Origin: Lithospermum erythrorhizon
Lineage: Eukaryota; Streptophyta; Magnoliopsida; Boraginales; Boraginaceae
Direction: 5' to 3'
Assembly: GCA_019722365.1 (NCBI GenBank)
Contig: JADFUC010002118.1
Location: 1-64,000 of the forward strand
Length of the DNA stretch: 64,000 nucleotides
The notes beneath the pieces were generated by a model. It was given only the letters and a program-made list of their open reading frames with translations, made no database searches and was not told the origin of the DNA. This document shows positions 12,166 through 24,331 of the stretch, piece after piece (positions within the stretch are counted from its first letter, which is position 1; each line of letters opens with the position of its first letter). A program made the position numbers and the translations under genes.

Positions 12166-14593
12166 TGAAATAAGCTGCCTTTACAATTATTATGTCGATA
12201 GTATATAAGTTTCTCGGGTGGAGATTTCAAAGTAAATTAAAAATTTCAAGTCGAGTAATGAGAATTCAACAAATCGGCTCATTGGTATATTTCTACTACA
12301 AGGGACCCTAGATAGTATAAATAATTTTGGAATAATATCGATATATATCGAAATGAGTATGAGATGAGTAGTAATATATGCCTCGGGAATAACACAACGA
12401 AACCTGCTTTCGCTGGCATTTCTAGTTATGGGGCGTGTAAAATTAACCGAAACCAAACTAACTTAAATTTCTTTCCCTCAAATATCCCACCTACCACCAC
12501 TATCTCTATCCTCATCCAAACCTTCTTCTTTCCCTCTTTGGCCGAAAAATTTAACACTCCCCTCAAAATTTCTTCCATTTTATCATCGATTGTCGCTTAA
12601 ACTCAAGATCAAAGTTGTGGATTTTCGCTTCTCCTCATCCTCATCATATCTAGGTAACAAAAGATCAAATATTTCGAGATATTTCTGAGTTTTCAAGAGT
12701 TGACTTTATGGATTTTTGTTGATTTTAGATCTTGAATTTATTATAGCATGTAAAATGTTATTCGAGTATCGACAGTGGATTAATGATTTTGGAGCGATTA
12801 TCGGGTTGTTGGTGTAAGTCGGTGGTCAATTTTATTGACTTTTTCTTAAATTAACTTTAAATTGTAATATGAGGTTGTAGAACTTTAATATAGTTGTTTT
12901 GGGTATAGAATTATTGGTTTGGATATGGATAAAGAGATTGGCCGAGAAAGTTCGGGGAAAGTTCGTGATATCATTTAGCCGCTTGATTGGAGGTTGTATT
13001 TAATGGATTAATTAGTTGTCAATTGATTGTTGGATTGATTAGAATGTTCTAAAGTGTTATTGTCAATAAGGCGATGACCGAATATTGAGATTTTAATGTA
13101 AGGCGATTAATGTAGTTACGCTGAATATTGGGGTGCTTGCATACCAATCTTCGCATAAGTGATGATCGCTATGGTTGTAAATTGAATTCCAGACGCGTAT
13201 AACACTCGGGTTAATATGTATGCTAAAAGAGGTTATTCTACAAAATGTGTTATAATGTATAATTTCCTTGAATAGGAGTCAGCCTCGATCTAGCACGAGG
13301 ACCGCCAGAGTCATTATTACCGCTAGTTCGAAAGACAAATCTCACGATGGGACCTTTCATATATATTATGTCAGATATATTACATGTGATATCTGATTAT
13401 TCTGGATATGTGTATTGTAGATTATGATTGATACTATGTGTAAACTTTGGATTTATGATTCATATGACGAACACCGAGATTTTGGGTTATATTACAGATA
13501 ATTGAGATTAGGATTCATATCATGAGATACTAGTGATTATGATTTATATCATGGAATAGTTGTGAATATGATTCATGTTATGAAATTCTGTGTGATCGTG
13601 TGTCAGCAAGGTGGTCGCAAGGCCGATGCTAAGCCATCAAGCCATGTGTTACTTCATGAGCGAAGCGACTCCACCGGGAGGTTCAAGCGTGTGTATATCA
13701 TGGGTGTACCGTGGATTCGGGAGGTTTTGTGCGATATGCATTATCAGGGTATAGCTCGGTCGGAGGATATGAGGCCTCATCTCGACATGAGGTGGATTCC
13801 TCATATGTGTATTATTTGAGGCGATTCTTGCTGTGTATTATTTGGAGGCGGATTCTACGTGGGCTTATTTGGAGCGGATTCCTCGGGCGTGTGGGCTTAT
13901 TTGAGGCGATTCCTCATCTGATGCCTCTTTGTGCGTCAAATCGCTTTCCCTTTGAACGAATATGCGCACTATGATTATAAGCTCACGCAGATAGTATTAC
14001 GTAGTCAACGATAAGAGGATTCTATGCGAGTTTGACCTGTTATTCACTGTAGCCCGGTTGATGTATAAGCATACGTTATTTATATAAGTATGAATATGTA
14101 TACATGCTGGGATCAAGTCATGTATTTGTATTCACTAAATGATTAGCCGACTCTCTATTCTCTATGGGCTGAGTTTTATGCCTGTGTTCTAAGAGGTCGA
14201 TCACGAGGTCATGATGTTCGTATCGATAGGGTCAGCAGATTGGAAGATCGTAGATTTAGGCGGTCGTGGCATAGGAATTCCTCATCACCATTTCTCTTTG
14301 TTGTCGATTTGTATATCGTTAGACTCGGGGTATCAGATTTCATCGAAGTGGCCCCTGGCCATACTTTCCTATGTCAGATTTTTGATTCTTGTATATCTTT
14401 GAGTTGTATAATTATGCGAATTTGTATTATGTTGTCGTTGTTTTATTGTATATGTTGCTAGTTCACCAATGGCGACAAAAGTGTATTTTTATTATTATTA
14501 ATGTCACGAAGTCTTTTATGTCGTTATCCATCGATCGACTCGTGTACGTCGTCAATTTACCTTAACTCGTGGCGGCCGACCAAGGGTCGTTAT
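12166..14593 (+). mobile_element. Solo LTR D (short-form gypsy LTR, 2.43 kb) inside the LINE
   Basis: Starts TGAAATAAG and ends GGGTCGTTAT, with internal order matching the other LTRs: the GGGTGGAGATTTC block near 12218, pyrimidine-rich leader 12440-12655, a GTTGACTTTATGG-type block, a tandem block and the terminal GTCGTTAT. It is flanked by TCCAT (12161-12165) and CCCAT (14594-14598), a near-perfect 5-bp target duplication. There is no internal region or second LTR, so it is a solo LTR left by LTR-LTR recombination. Removing it makes the interrupted LINE contiguous. Confidence 0.78.
13769..13925 (+). repeat. Minisatellite inside solo LTR D
   Basis: Four or more degenerate units of about 25-32 bp with the core TTATTTGAGGCGATTCCTC or TATTATTTGGAGGCGGATTC. 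It occupies the position in the LTR where other family members carry the palindromic TATAC/GTATA units, but the unit sequence is different. Confidence 0.65.
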
Positions 14594-14598
14594 CCCAT

Positions 14599-15548
14599 GA
14601 TATGGAAAATAGGCTCAGGGTCGAACATCAACATTTGGAAAGATCATTGGATTCCAAATCTGCATACAAACCTCATCCTTCAGTTCTTCAAACCAAATGC
14701 CACCCCCTTACCCTCAAAAAGTCTGTGAACTTCTTTAGAACGGACTCCATTGGAATTACATAATTCTCAATAGACTTTTCCCCCCAGATATTGTTAACAA
14801 AATTTTAGAAATTAGACCCTCAAGAAATGTGGACGAAACTTACTGGCCCAAAGACACTTTCTCAACGAAAGACATTTATAATATCATAAATAAAAATGCC
14901 CTTCAAAAAGTAAAAAAACCCAACAACCACATAAAAATCCCAAAAAGAACTTGGAGAAAACTCTAGAAATTGTCATTACCTCATAAAATCAAAATCTTTC
15001 TTTGGAGAAATTGTCCCAACCAAAGACCAAATCTCAAAAAAAAACAAAAAAAAAACAATAAGCACATTAACACAAAATGCACATTTTGCCCGGAAATGAT
15101 TGAAACTTCTAATCATCTTTTCCTCCCTTGCCCATTTGTAGATCATATCTGGAATCATCACAACTTTCATTTTCATAAAATAGTACAAATTAGAGATATC
15201 ACTATGCTCATCTGCTCTATTATTAACTCCAAAGACATCAACTTCATTGTGAAAATGTTTAGTAGTGTTCTCTATACAACAAGAAACGGCCTCATCTTTA
15301 ATCAAAATCCTCTCAACCAAGATATTATTATCCACAAAAGCATTGATTTTGCAAACGCCTGGACCACCACCAAGAAAAGAAGCTCACCTACCATCCCTAC
15401 AAAAATAATAAAAATAACCACAGAACTCCCACATTCACATTTAATAAATGCCACTCGCTCGAGACCTCAAATTGTCTTAGAAATTGCTCTAGAAGGGATG
15501 CTAAAATTTGTATCGGCATCTCGACGGACAAGAACCCAATTTGATTAA
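14599..15548 (+). pseudogene. LINE remnant, right part with reverse-transcriptase zinc-binding domain
   Basis: Continuation of the LINE after the solo LTR. The first codons read MIWKIGSGSNINIWKDHWIPN, the standard motif before the zf-RVT domain. Further on, PHKIKIFLWRNC and CTFCPEMIETSNHLFLPCPF give the CxxC...H...C arrangement of that domain. A 192-residue open stretch covers 14970-15548, but upstream stops show it is only a surviving piece of a dead element. The 3' untranslated part and poly(A) end are not clearly seen; homology fades after about 15550. Confidence 0.78.
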
Positions 15549-16217
15549 TCAACATGTATCACAAATGAATAAGAAAAATCATTGAAAGAAACCAAATCTA
15601 CACCAACAACGTATCAAGGAGCTCAATTGACAACACTAAAAAAACACCAATGTCAAGACATTTGGAGAACCTATCTTGATGGCTTTAATTCTTCTCAATC
15701 TCCCTACTTATAAAAGTGTTAGTTGTGTTTCTTCCCTTTTCACATTAATAATTACTACATTGCCCTTATTATAATATTTTTTATTGGTGAGAAAATATAT
15801 TTCTAGAATTTTAATAAGGACTCATATAACAATTCAATAATTAATAAGTAGTAATTTTTTGCCGAAAATTTCTATAACAATTAAAACATAGTTGGATTAA
15901 TCTACTCTCTTATAATGTGTGCAAGAGTTTTATCACAAAAAATACTCAACATTTTTACCAACATATAAAAGTATTTGATATAATACTATATTTGATTTTT
16001 TTTATTTTAACATAACAATAACTAAATTCCATTTTAATGCAATGAATCAATCTACTCATACTTAATTTTTTGTATTATAATTAATCAATTATAAATTGAA
16101 AATAATTTTTCTAATCCAATAAATTAATATTAAAAATATATATCTAAATTACTATGTGATATTTTGTCTTACATTTCAACAGTTAAAATAAAAAAGTGTC
16201 AAGTTACATATCTAATA

Positions 16218-16463
16218 CTCCCTCCTTCCTCAATAGACTATCAAGGTTCAAATTTTAATTTTTCACAAATTAAATGTTAAATTAAAATATTTTATTTTTG
16301 TTGTATAATATTTGGTAAACATTATCAAATAATAATATTTTCAACGCATTTCATATCGACATTAAATTTAATTCAAATAAAATTACGTTTATCACGGCGC
16401 TAAAAGTTTATCAATTCGAGCACTTAAACTGCCGTGGGCAATCATTTAGTATGGAGGGCGCAT
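16218..16463. mobile_element. Possible Stowaway-like MITE
   Basis: The left end CTCCCTCCTTCCTC follows TA, and the right end reads ACTAAATG/GGAGGG in inverted form before CGCATTA. Length (about 245 bp), AT-rich core and CTCCCTCC termini fit Tc1/mariner-derived Stowaway MITEs, but the right end is not a clean inverted copy. Confidence 0.4.
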
Positions 16464-16599
16464 TAGATTGATATTTTATTTCGTAAATTTAATTTTATTC
16501 TAATATATATAACATGTTAGTTTTTATGTTTAAATAATTAATTAGAGTTGAATTTAATATATGAAAGATAAATTAAAAAAATCAATCTTCACTATTTAA

Positions 16600-16815
16600 T
16601 ACTCTATTCGTTCCAATTTACTTGATCATGAAGGTAAAAATTACTTTATTAAAGAGTTAAATAATATTACTAACATACCCTAAAAAGTAGTTTATCAAAA
16701 AACATTTTAGTTAATCATGAAAATGAAATGTACTTTATTAAGGGACAAAAGTGTAAAGATCAAAATAAAGTTACATTGAAAATCTTATATGATCAAGTAA
16801 AAAAAGAAATGAAAA
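16600..16815. mobile_element. MITE-like inverted repeat
   Basis: Perfect inverted arms TTACTTGATCAT (16618-16629) and ATGATCAAGTAA (16789-16800) bracket an AT-rich core. The outer left sequence ACTCTATTCGTTCCAA resembles common plant MITE termini. No clean target duplication was found. Confidence 0.4.
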
Positions 16816-18962
16816 ATTTTACCAAGCACGACAAGAAATCAAATCGAAGGAAAGATAGATAGTAATTAGTAAACTAAATGTTATATATTGTCATAATATT
16901 TATATTAGTTTCACTCTATACGAAATATAATTCTTCGACATATTGGTCTAGAAATACATGCAATTTAATAATATGTATATTATATTTATATAATCTACTT
17001 TATTGATGAACACTGATGTACGTTCGCACTTCATCTTCTACTGAATGGCGCTTACACCTTTTACATTAAAGTGTTATTTATATCAAAATTTTAAAAGTTT
17101 CCATATCAAGTAATATTAATCACATATATACTATTGAGGTTTAACTTTTTATTAAAATATTTATTACACAAGATATAGTTTTTAAAAGAGGTATGTCATC
17201 TTTATGCCATTAATTTTTAATATAATTCGTTCGGAGTATTTAACATTCGAATAAAGTGACATCTAATGCAAGCGCTCTTTGGCTATTTTTGTGTTTAAAT
17301 TTAATTTCATAAAAGCTGCCTCGAGGTTTCGATGTTTTCTAACAATCAATTAACCTAAGCTAAATGAATATACATAAAATAAAATTGAATAAGAAACTAT
17401 GAATAATTTATATTACTAATCAATTGAGTAGTTGATGTTTTCTAACAATGAATAAAATAACATATGTATTTTTTATTAAAAGAAAAAAATGATATTTATA
17501 AAATTACATAATGTGCATTCTTTTATTAAATTTTAAAAATGAAGAGTAGTATGGTAACAAAACTTTTAAATCTATTATTAAAATTATATTATTAAAAAAT
17601 ATAAGGGATCATATAACTATGAACAAAATGAATTATAATATAAATCAAAAGTATAATTTATAAATTTACATAAATAATTAATTACTTTATTTATTATCTC
17701 AATTTAAATGTTTGAAACATAAATACTTATGTGCAACACACGTACATTTTACTAGTCATTATAAAGTCCATTATATTTATATTATTATCGATTTATCATA
17801 GTTGGGATCTGTGATCTTTTCTACATGATTCAAACAAGCAATGATTGGCAAAAGATAAAGAATGAAGAATTGAAGAATATTTATAAATTATTTTGGTTCC
17901 CAACCAATATTGATTGTTTTGTCAATTTGCAAGATATTTTAATTAGTACATTAATGTCTCGGAATGTAATTTTATTTCTATGGATTATAATTTCAATAGC
18001 TCAAATAGGTAACGACTCCACCCCAGCTCTGGACGCCTGAGTTGTAGTCATTATGATTTTGAACACCGTAGCTCAAATCGATGGATGACTCATTTTAAAA
18101 GACAACCTGTTTTCAAACAAATCGGAAACTTCACGATAAAAGTCCTGAAAAGACGGTTTTAAATAAAACGATCCATCGTGGCGATACCTAACCACACAAG
18201 TCAATCCATAAAACATAAACTCCCCAAAATACTTTACATCAGTTTGCCAAAATACGTGAAATAAAAAATCAACCTAACTGAATCCAACACAAATACGATG
18301 TATACTTAATTAAAACAAACAACAACTAAATGCCTATACAAGATCGAGGATCATCTCGCTACCCGTCGCTCACCTAAGCTTCAAACCACGATCGCACAAA
18401 CAAGACGTAAGATGTCAAAGTTGCCACCGTCAACCCGACACGAAAAATCACAGCCCCAAGACGTATCAGGTATGTTCTCATGGCTTAGTGAATATTTATC
18501 GCTGTAAGCGGAAACTAGTCCAAACAACGAAACGGGTAAAATATACTTCAAGAAGTCATATATATATATCCAAGATAAACCTCCAAGAATAAAATAAAGA
18601 TACATATCAAGGCCATAACTTGCCATTTCAAGGGGAATTCTTATACATGCTATAACATATCACAATCTAAGGTCTCAATAAGGAAATCAATCTCAAGGTA
18701 AAATCATACATTCCATTAATGGAACAACATATCGTAACAAAGATGTCTCAATAAAGAATCCAACCAAAGTATTAAATCACACAACGATACGTAAACTATA
18801 ACCACGAAAGTCCAAAACAGATACCACAATTCTAGCTATCAATCATCCATCTCCAATCTCTCAACTATACTCAAAGCAAAAACAACATCCACAATATACA
18901 ACTCAACCAACTCAACATATCCGTTTTCTACCACTAATGCGCATATAAACAACCCAACCTGT

Positions 18963-19100
18963 GGAGACAACACACCTGCATCAGTACAAGGCAATAACAA
19001 CACACCAATACCGGGCACGAGGCAATAACAACACACTCAATAACGTAAATACGAGGCAATAACAACACACTTAGTAAATCAAGCAAGGCAATAACAACCT
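18963..19100 (-). repeat. Minisatellite in the outer minus-strand solo LTR
   Basis: Four units of roughly 32-36 bp with the shared core GGCAATAACAACACAC. Placed at the equivalent of the sub-repeat block in other LTR copies but with an unrelated unit. Confidence 0.7.
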
Positions 19101-20969
19101 AAATCCATCCTATCCTGCACAATCATTTCCTACCTTAGGTAATTCCTTTAATACTCAAATCATCCAACAATCCCATCTTTAAATATCAACAAGTCAACCA
19201 GCCCGGAACGCCTACACCTCAAAAAACTTCACTCCAACACATCCGAAATCACCTATTATTCAACTAAACATCTCCTAATAACAAGAACTACTCAACTTCC
19301 AACATCCAATCAACAAAGATAACACAAAAATTCCACAATATCATGCTCAAATATCAATCACAATCAATATCCATATATAAGTCTCAAATAATCACACAAA
19401 CAATATCATCAGAACGACCCGCCCCAGCAAGCCCCCGAGGTCGGACCGCCACCAACCTCAGATATCGTAGAGCCACCAACGATGGATAACAATAAAAAAT
19501 GACTCGTTTTACCTCATAAATAAAACAATACAACTCGGGCCCCATCTGGGTGAACTAACCAGTACAACAACATCAAAAATCATAATATAAATACACATCA
19601 AAACACTTTGTTAAACAACTCGAAATAATAATAATTATATACAAAGAGAAACTTCAAGAAGATAAAAGTACAATCGCTGAGTAAGTCTTCAAGCCAAATG
19701 CCATCTGCACGCAGTTTACTGCCACGATATTTCCATTATCCGAGAACAAACTTGTGTAATGAACGCCCGCCCATAAAGAATAGGAGTCGCCTAAAAGCCG
19801 AGCTAAAATAAATACATTTGGGTTAACCTACCCGACGCATCAATAAGAATAATTTAGATTTCTCACCAATTTAGAGACTATATACTCCCAAGAGTATATT
19901 TTATAGGTTACCGCCACAAAATAAAACTTTCCTTATTGGCTTTCTAACCAACAACAATAACCCACACTACGCCAACAACTTACTCACAAGATAATCTAAT
20001 TACAAGAGGTATTTCTCTATCTATTATCTTTCCAAGTATAGCTAATCTCAATATAATATACACCTCAAACACAATAACAACTTAAACATATATCTTAACC
20101 TCTCATAACTCATGCATATACAACTCAATCACTTATCTTTAGTTCAATTTTAAAGTACCGCTCCCATTTTACAATCATACTCTCCTATGACAACTAATGT
20201 CTTTAAGACCTTCCAAATATATGTATTTCTTAATATGACTCAGCATATATCTCAATCCGCATAACCTAAGTACAGAGATTTATTCTCTCCCGTATTTTTC
20301 CATTTAGTATACGGAACTTATTTACCTTACGGTATCGTGTCATGTTGGGGATCGCGACTTATATTCTCCTAGCACACATTTGAATCCATTTTTCCACCAT
20401 ATATATATAAAATATCAATAACATCATCGATGTGACAAGATAAACTTCGCTTATATTCTCGCTCCTAATGCTCATTCCAAAGGTATTCATCCATTAGCCA
20501 CTTAAGATATATAGAACATATTTAACAAAAGACAGAATGCCGGTAAGTGCTACAACCGAAAATAAATACCGTATCCTCGAAGAAAATAGTCGGCCGACAA
20601 GTGCCGACGCTTAAAAATGAAAAGTGATAACTATCAAAGATCGCTGCTAGCACAACAACAAGATTAGAATAGTCATCGTGAGTCAAATATGAATAAAATA
20701 CATGTATACGGATTATCGGATAAAGTCATACAACATAATTCCACCACGAAGTCTCGCACATAACACATGAATATATAATGTAGGTCTGATAAGCACACAA
20801 TCACCCAAATGAAATCACAGACTCAACAACGACTAAAACTCTAGTCATCAAACCTCCTATCTCTCTCTATATCCCCACCAAGAGTACTATCCTCTAATGC
20901 TACATCAATCCGGTTTACTCGTTGTGAATGGACAATCAACAATCACTGCACTTATACCTCAAGCAAAGA

Positions 20970-21400
20970 GGCGGCCAAACCGCACTTATACACAAAGATA
21001 TGCACACCGCACTTATACACAAAAGTATAAGGCACACCGCATCTATACACAAAGTATAAGGCACCGCAGACGCCATACCGAAGATAAGGCCACATCAACA
21101 ACGACACAAAGAAAGAATCAAAGAGTAGTCATAGCATCAGCTATACCAGAAGATAGTGGGCCACCGACAATGCACACAAAGAAAGTCGATCAAAAGAGAA
21201 TCATACCGCACGCTATACCGTAGTATAGGCCACTTCGGCTAATGCACACACAAAGAAAGTTTATCAAAGAGAATCATAATCAAGACGCTATACCGTAGTA
21301 TGGGCCAAATTCTCGACAACGCACACAAAGAAAGTCGATCAAAGAGAATCATACCGCACGCCATAATCAGAAGATAGCGGCCAATAGCCACATATCCCGC
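20970..21400 (-). repeat. Palindromic sub-repeats in the inner minus-strand LTR
   Basis: Five or six degenerate units. The early ones carry CGCACTTATACACAAAG, the later ones CAAAGAGAATCATACCGC followed by CTATACCGTAGTATAG (21212-21227, again near 21287). This is the reverse complement of the palindrome in plus-strand copies at 10255 and 51502. Confidence 0.72.
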
Positions 21401-21576
21401 AAGTAGCGAGAAATGCCTAATCCCTAGTAGTCCCAACTATGTGGTCATATCCTAATACTCAAGTCACCTCAAAATCATACATAACTCCATCAAACACCCT
21501 CAATAACCAACTACTTTATCTAACAATACAAAGCATACTAATACATCACACACCAGAATCAATCACAACCGCCGGG

Positions 21577-21762
21577 TGCCACATAAATACCACAAGTGCC
21601 GACAAAGCCACATAAATACCACAAAGGCCACAAGTGCCACATAAATACCACCACGACAAGTGCCACATAAATACTCACAAGTTGCCGCTCAAGGCCACAC
21701 ACAATACCACAAGTGCCGACAAAGCCACATAAATACCACAAAGGCCGCCAAGGCCACGTAAA
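21577..21762 (-). repeat. Roughly 20-bp minisatellite in the inner minus-strand LTR
   Basis: Seven or so copies of a unit close to GCCACATAAATACCACAAG, some expanded with GTGCCGACAAA or AGGCC. It lies immediately upstream, in LTR orientation, of the palindromic block. Confidence 0.75.
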
Positions 21763-24331
21763 TATAAGGTCAGGAGTTCAGCCATCACTTACCTCAAACC
21801 AAATCTTCAACGCCGCAAAATGTAGTCACATAATCATATTAGGCTCACACATAATCAGACAACCATTATATATGTATACCATTCCCCGTGAATCATATCA
21901 CAAGGACATATACACCATTCACATAATTATATTACAAAGACCCATACCCTTTACACATAATTATAATACAAGTGATGTACACCATTTAAAAAGTTAAGTA
22001 CATAAGGTAATACACGCCGGTATAAGTACTCACCTCTACTACCATCACAAAAAGTCCTCACGTAAGAACGCCGATCACGAACGTGCCCCTTCCGCTGGCC
22101 ATGCCTAAGAACACCTGCAGTGTACTGTGAACTACTACTGCTAATTACGCTCTAGAATAAACATTACCAACTCTCATCGAACGATTTCTAAACGGCTCCA
22201 ATACGACGGCAAACTATCGAATTCAAACTCATTCCGGACACAACCAAATCGACGCCCGCTAAACTTCCATCTTATCATTTTTATCATTACAAATTAACTT
22301 ATATGTCATTCTAGTTAATCGCCAGGTCCCTAATTAACAATCTATACTCCAAAATATCAATTATATCTCAACTTGAAAATATTACTTTTTTCAACCTAAT
22401 CAGCTTTTTAATGAATTTTAAATCACCGATGAATATCACAATAGCTATAATAAGTGTCCCAATTAAACTCCCCTACACATTTAAAGTCTTATGAAAATAT
22501 CACCTCAAAAAGTCAACCGAAACTAGAAAAGTCAATTTGACCTTTAACGGCCCTCAAACGAGCTCTAAATCAATAATTCATCACATATATACGCCACAAC
22601 CCATAACTAACCAAGATGAACAAAATTCAATTATGTAAAAGTCAACCAAAAGTCAACTATTCAAAACCCAAGAAATATCTCAAAGACTTGAAATTTCTTA
22701 CCTAACTCGAAGAGAATGCATTGGGAGAACAATATTCTACAACCGATCTGAAATTGAAATGACAATCTAGTTATAGAAACGGAAATGAAATTTTTTGCCG
22801 GGAGGGTTTAATTTCTCGCCAACATGAGAGTTAAGATGAAGTTGCGATGATGATGACGACGCTGAGGATACGTATGAATGATATTAAAAAAACTCGAGTC
22901 CCGCTCTGCTTTAAGCACTTATCGCACTTAAATCTCCATTTAACCCGACATTTCAAAGATAAAATTTTCCATGGCAAAACACTACTAAATTATAAATGAA
23001 ATTCGCTCAAAAGTTTTACTTAAATAATATTATCATCTAAAAATTATACTATTCCCTGTCCTAATCGACCAAATTTTTTTTTTTTTTTTCGTAACGGTTA
23101 TTACAATCATACCACACAATTCAAATACATATATACACCCGTGAGATAACTACTCACCTCGGCTAGCTATATAAGCTCCACGCAATCACAACAACGAATC
23201 TTTCCCACGATCAACGCCTAAACAAGCATTCAAAATTATAATTACTACTTATAATATACAACTAGTAATATAGCCTTCTTACTTCTTATACTTTATCTCA
23301 TATTTATACTCCCAAAATAACCCAACGAAAGTTCCTATTATAACATTACTCCAACTTACAACAATTATAGTTATCAACTTAACAACTCTAGGTGAAAATA
23401 TTACTACGCGATTTAAACGACTAAAAAAACGAAATTCCAACCACCCCAAATCACTAATCAAATCGGCCCCCTCCCCCTACCCCAATTCCAACACTTTAAA
23501 CAACTTCTAATCAATCCAACAATCAATTCCCCAACCAATTAATCCATATAATCAACCTTAAATTTAAAAACTCAATTACCACTCACTTACAAAAACCTAA
23601 CTCATAATATTCTCTTTCAATCAACATCAAACATCCCACTTATATTCCAAAACAACTATATTAAGATCCCAAAATATCATAATACAATTTAAAGAAATTT
23701 AGAAAAAGACAACCTAAAAGTCAACTAACCCAATCAACACATTTCAACCCCTAAAATCAATTATAATCACTACCAATCACATAATTCAAGCTCTGTATGA
23801 TATCATTTATACCATTTACAACTTTCAAAAATTCAAAACCAAAAGTCAACTAAAGTTAACTCTCCAAAACTTAAGAAAAACATCACAAAGATCAAACTTT
23901 TCTACCTTAACGAGTATAGAATGATGAAAAGATGAAAATCAACTTTAATATCTCGAGCCACAAAGTTAATCGGGAAGAAACGGAAGAAAAATTTCGGGGG
24001 GAGTGGAGCTGTGGGGGGTTCGCCTCTCTACGGGAAGAAAAGGAATTGCTTGTTTTGGATGAAGATGAAACATGATATGACGAGTGAGATATTTATGAAC
24101 TGGCTTAAGTCCTGGGCTAGCTTTCTAAGCATTCTCCACCTTCCGCATTTCTAAATCTCAATGAAACCGATTAAATGTGTTATTCCCTCGATGCATATAT
24201 TACTACTATCTCTATACTTGTCTCGATATATCGACATTTATTCCGAAATTATTGATATCATCTCCGGTCCCAATTAATCGACCGATAAATATAATTTAAT
24301 AAATCGCTATGTTAAGAATCTAGTTATTACA

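Larger units (their letters stand above)
15549..18008. other. AT-rich intergenic region without a recognisable gene
   Basis: About 2.5 kb, mostly A+T, with no frame showing protein-family motifs. 15549-15780 may be the LINE 3' tail. Two MITE-like inverted-repeat segments are listed separately. I see nothing interpretable in 16830-18008 apart from short AT tracts; the 71-residue frame at 17825 has no recognisable motif. Confidence 0.6.
19410..23105 (-). mobile_element. Minus-strand long-form gypsy solo LTR nested in the outer LTR
   Basis: On the minus strand it starts TGTAATAACCGTTACG at 23105, followed by a poly(A) run, exactly as the LTR at 56002 does. It ends CGGGTCGTTCTG at 19410. Both flanks carry ATCAT (19405-19409 and 23106-23110), a perfect 5-bp target duplication. 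At 3.70 kb it belongs with LTR-B and LTR-C. No internal sequence or partner LTR is present, so it is a solo LTR that inserted into an older solo LTR of the same broad family. Confidence 0.8.
18009..24331 (-). mobile_element. Minus-strand short-form gypsy solo LTR, split by another LTR
   Basis: Read on the minus strand, it starts TGTAATAACTAG at 24331, has the pyrimidine-rich leader region around 23870-24060, is interrupted by the LTR at 19410-23105, resumes at 19409 and ends GGGTGGAGTCGTTACC at about 18009. Without the insert it is about 2.6 kb, matching the short LTR class (12166-14593, 49964-52467). No primer-binding site or internal region follows, so it reads as a solo LTR. Its own target duplication is not clear (AATAG versus TGTAG at the flanks). 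Confidence 0.68.

Noticed and set aside
14970..15548. 192-residue open frame as an intact gene
   Set aside because: It is the zinc-binding tail of a LINE whose upstream frame is broken by stops and a solo LTR.
21577..21762. Regular repeat that could be mistaken for a CRISPR array
   Set aside because: Units of about 20 bp are contiguous, without unique spacers, in a plant LTR; it is a minisatellite.
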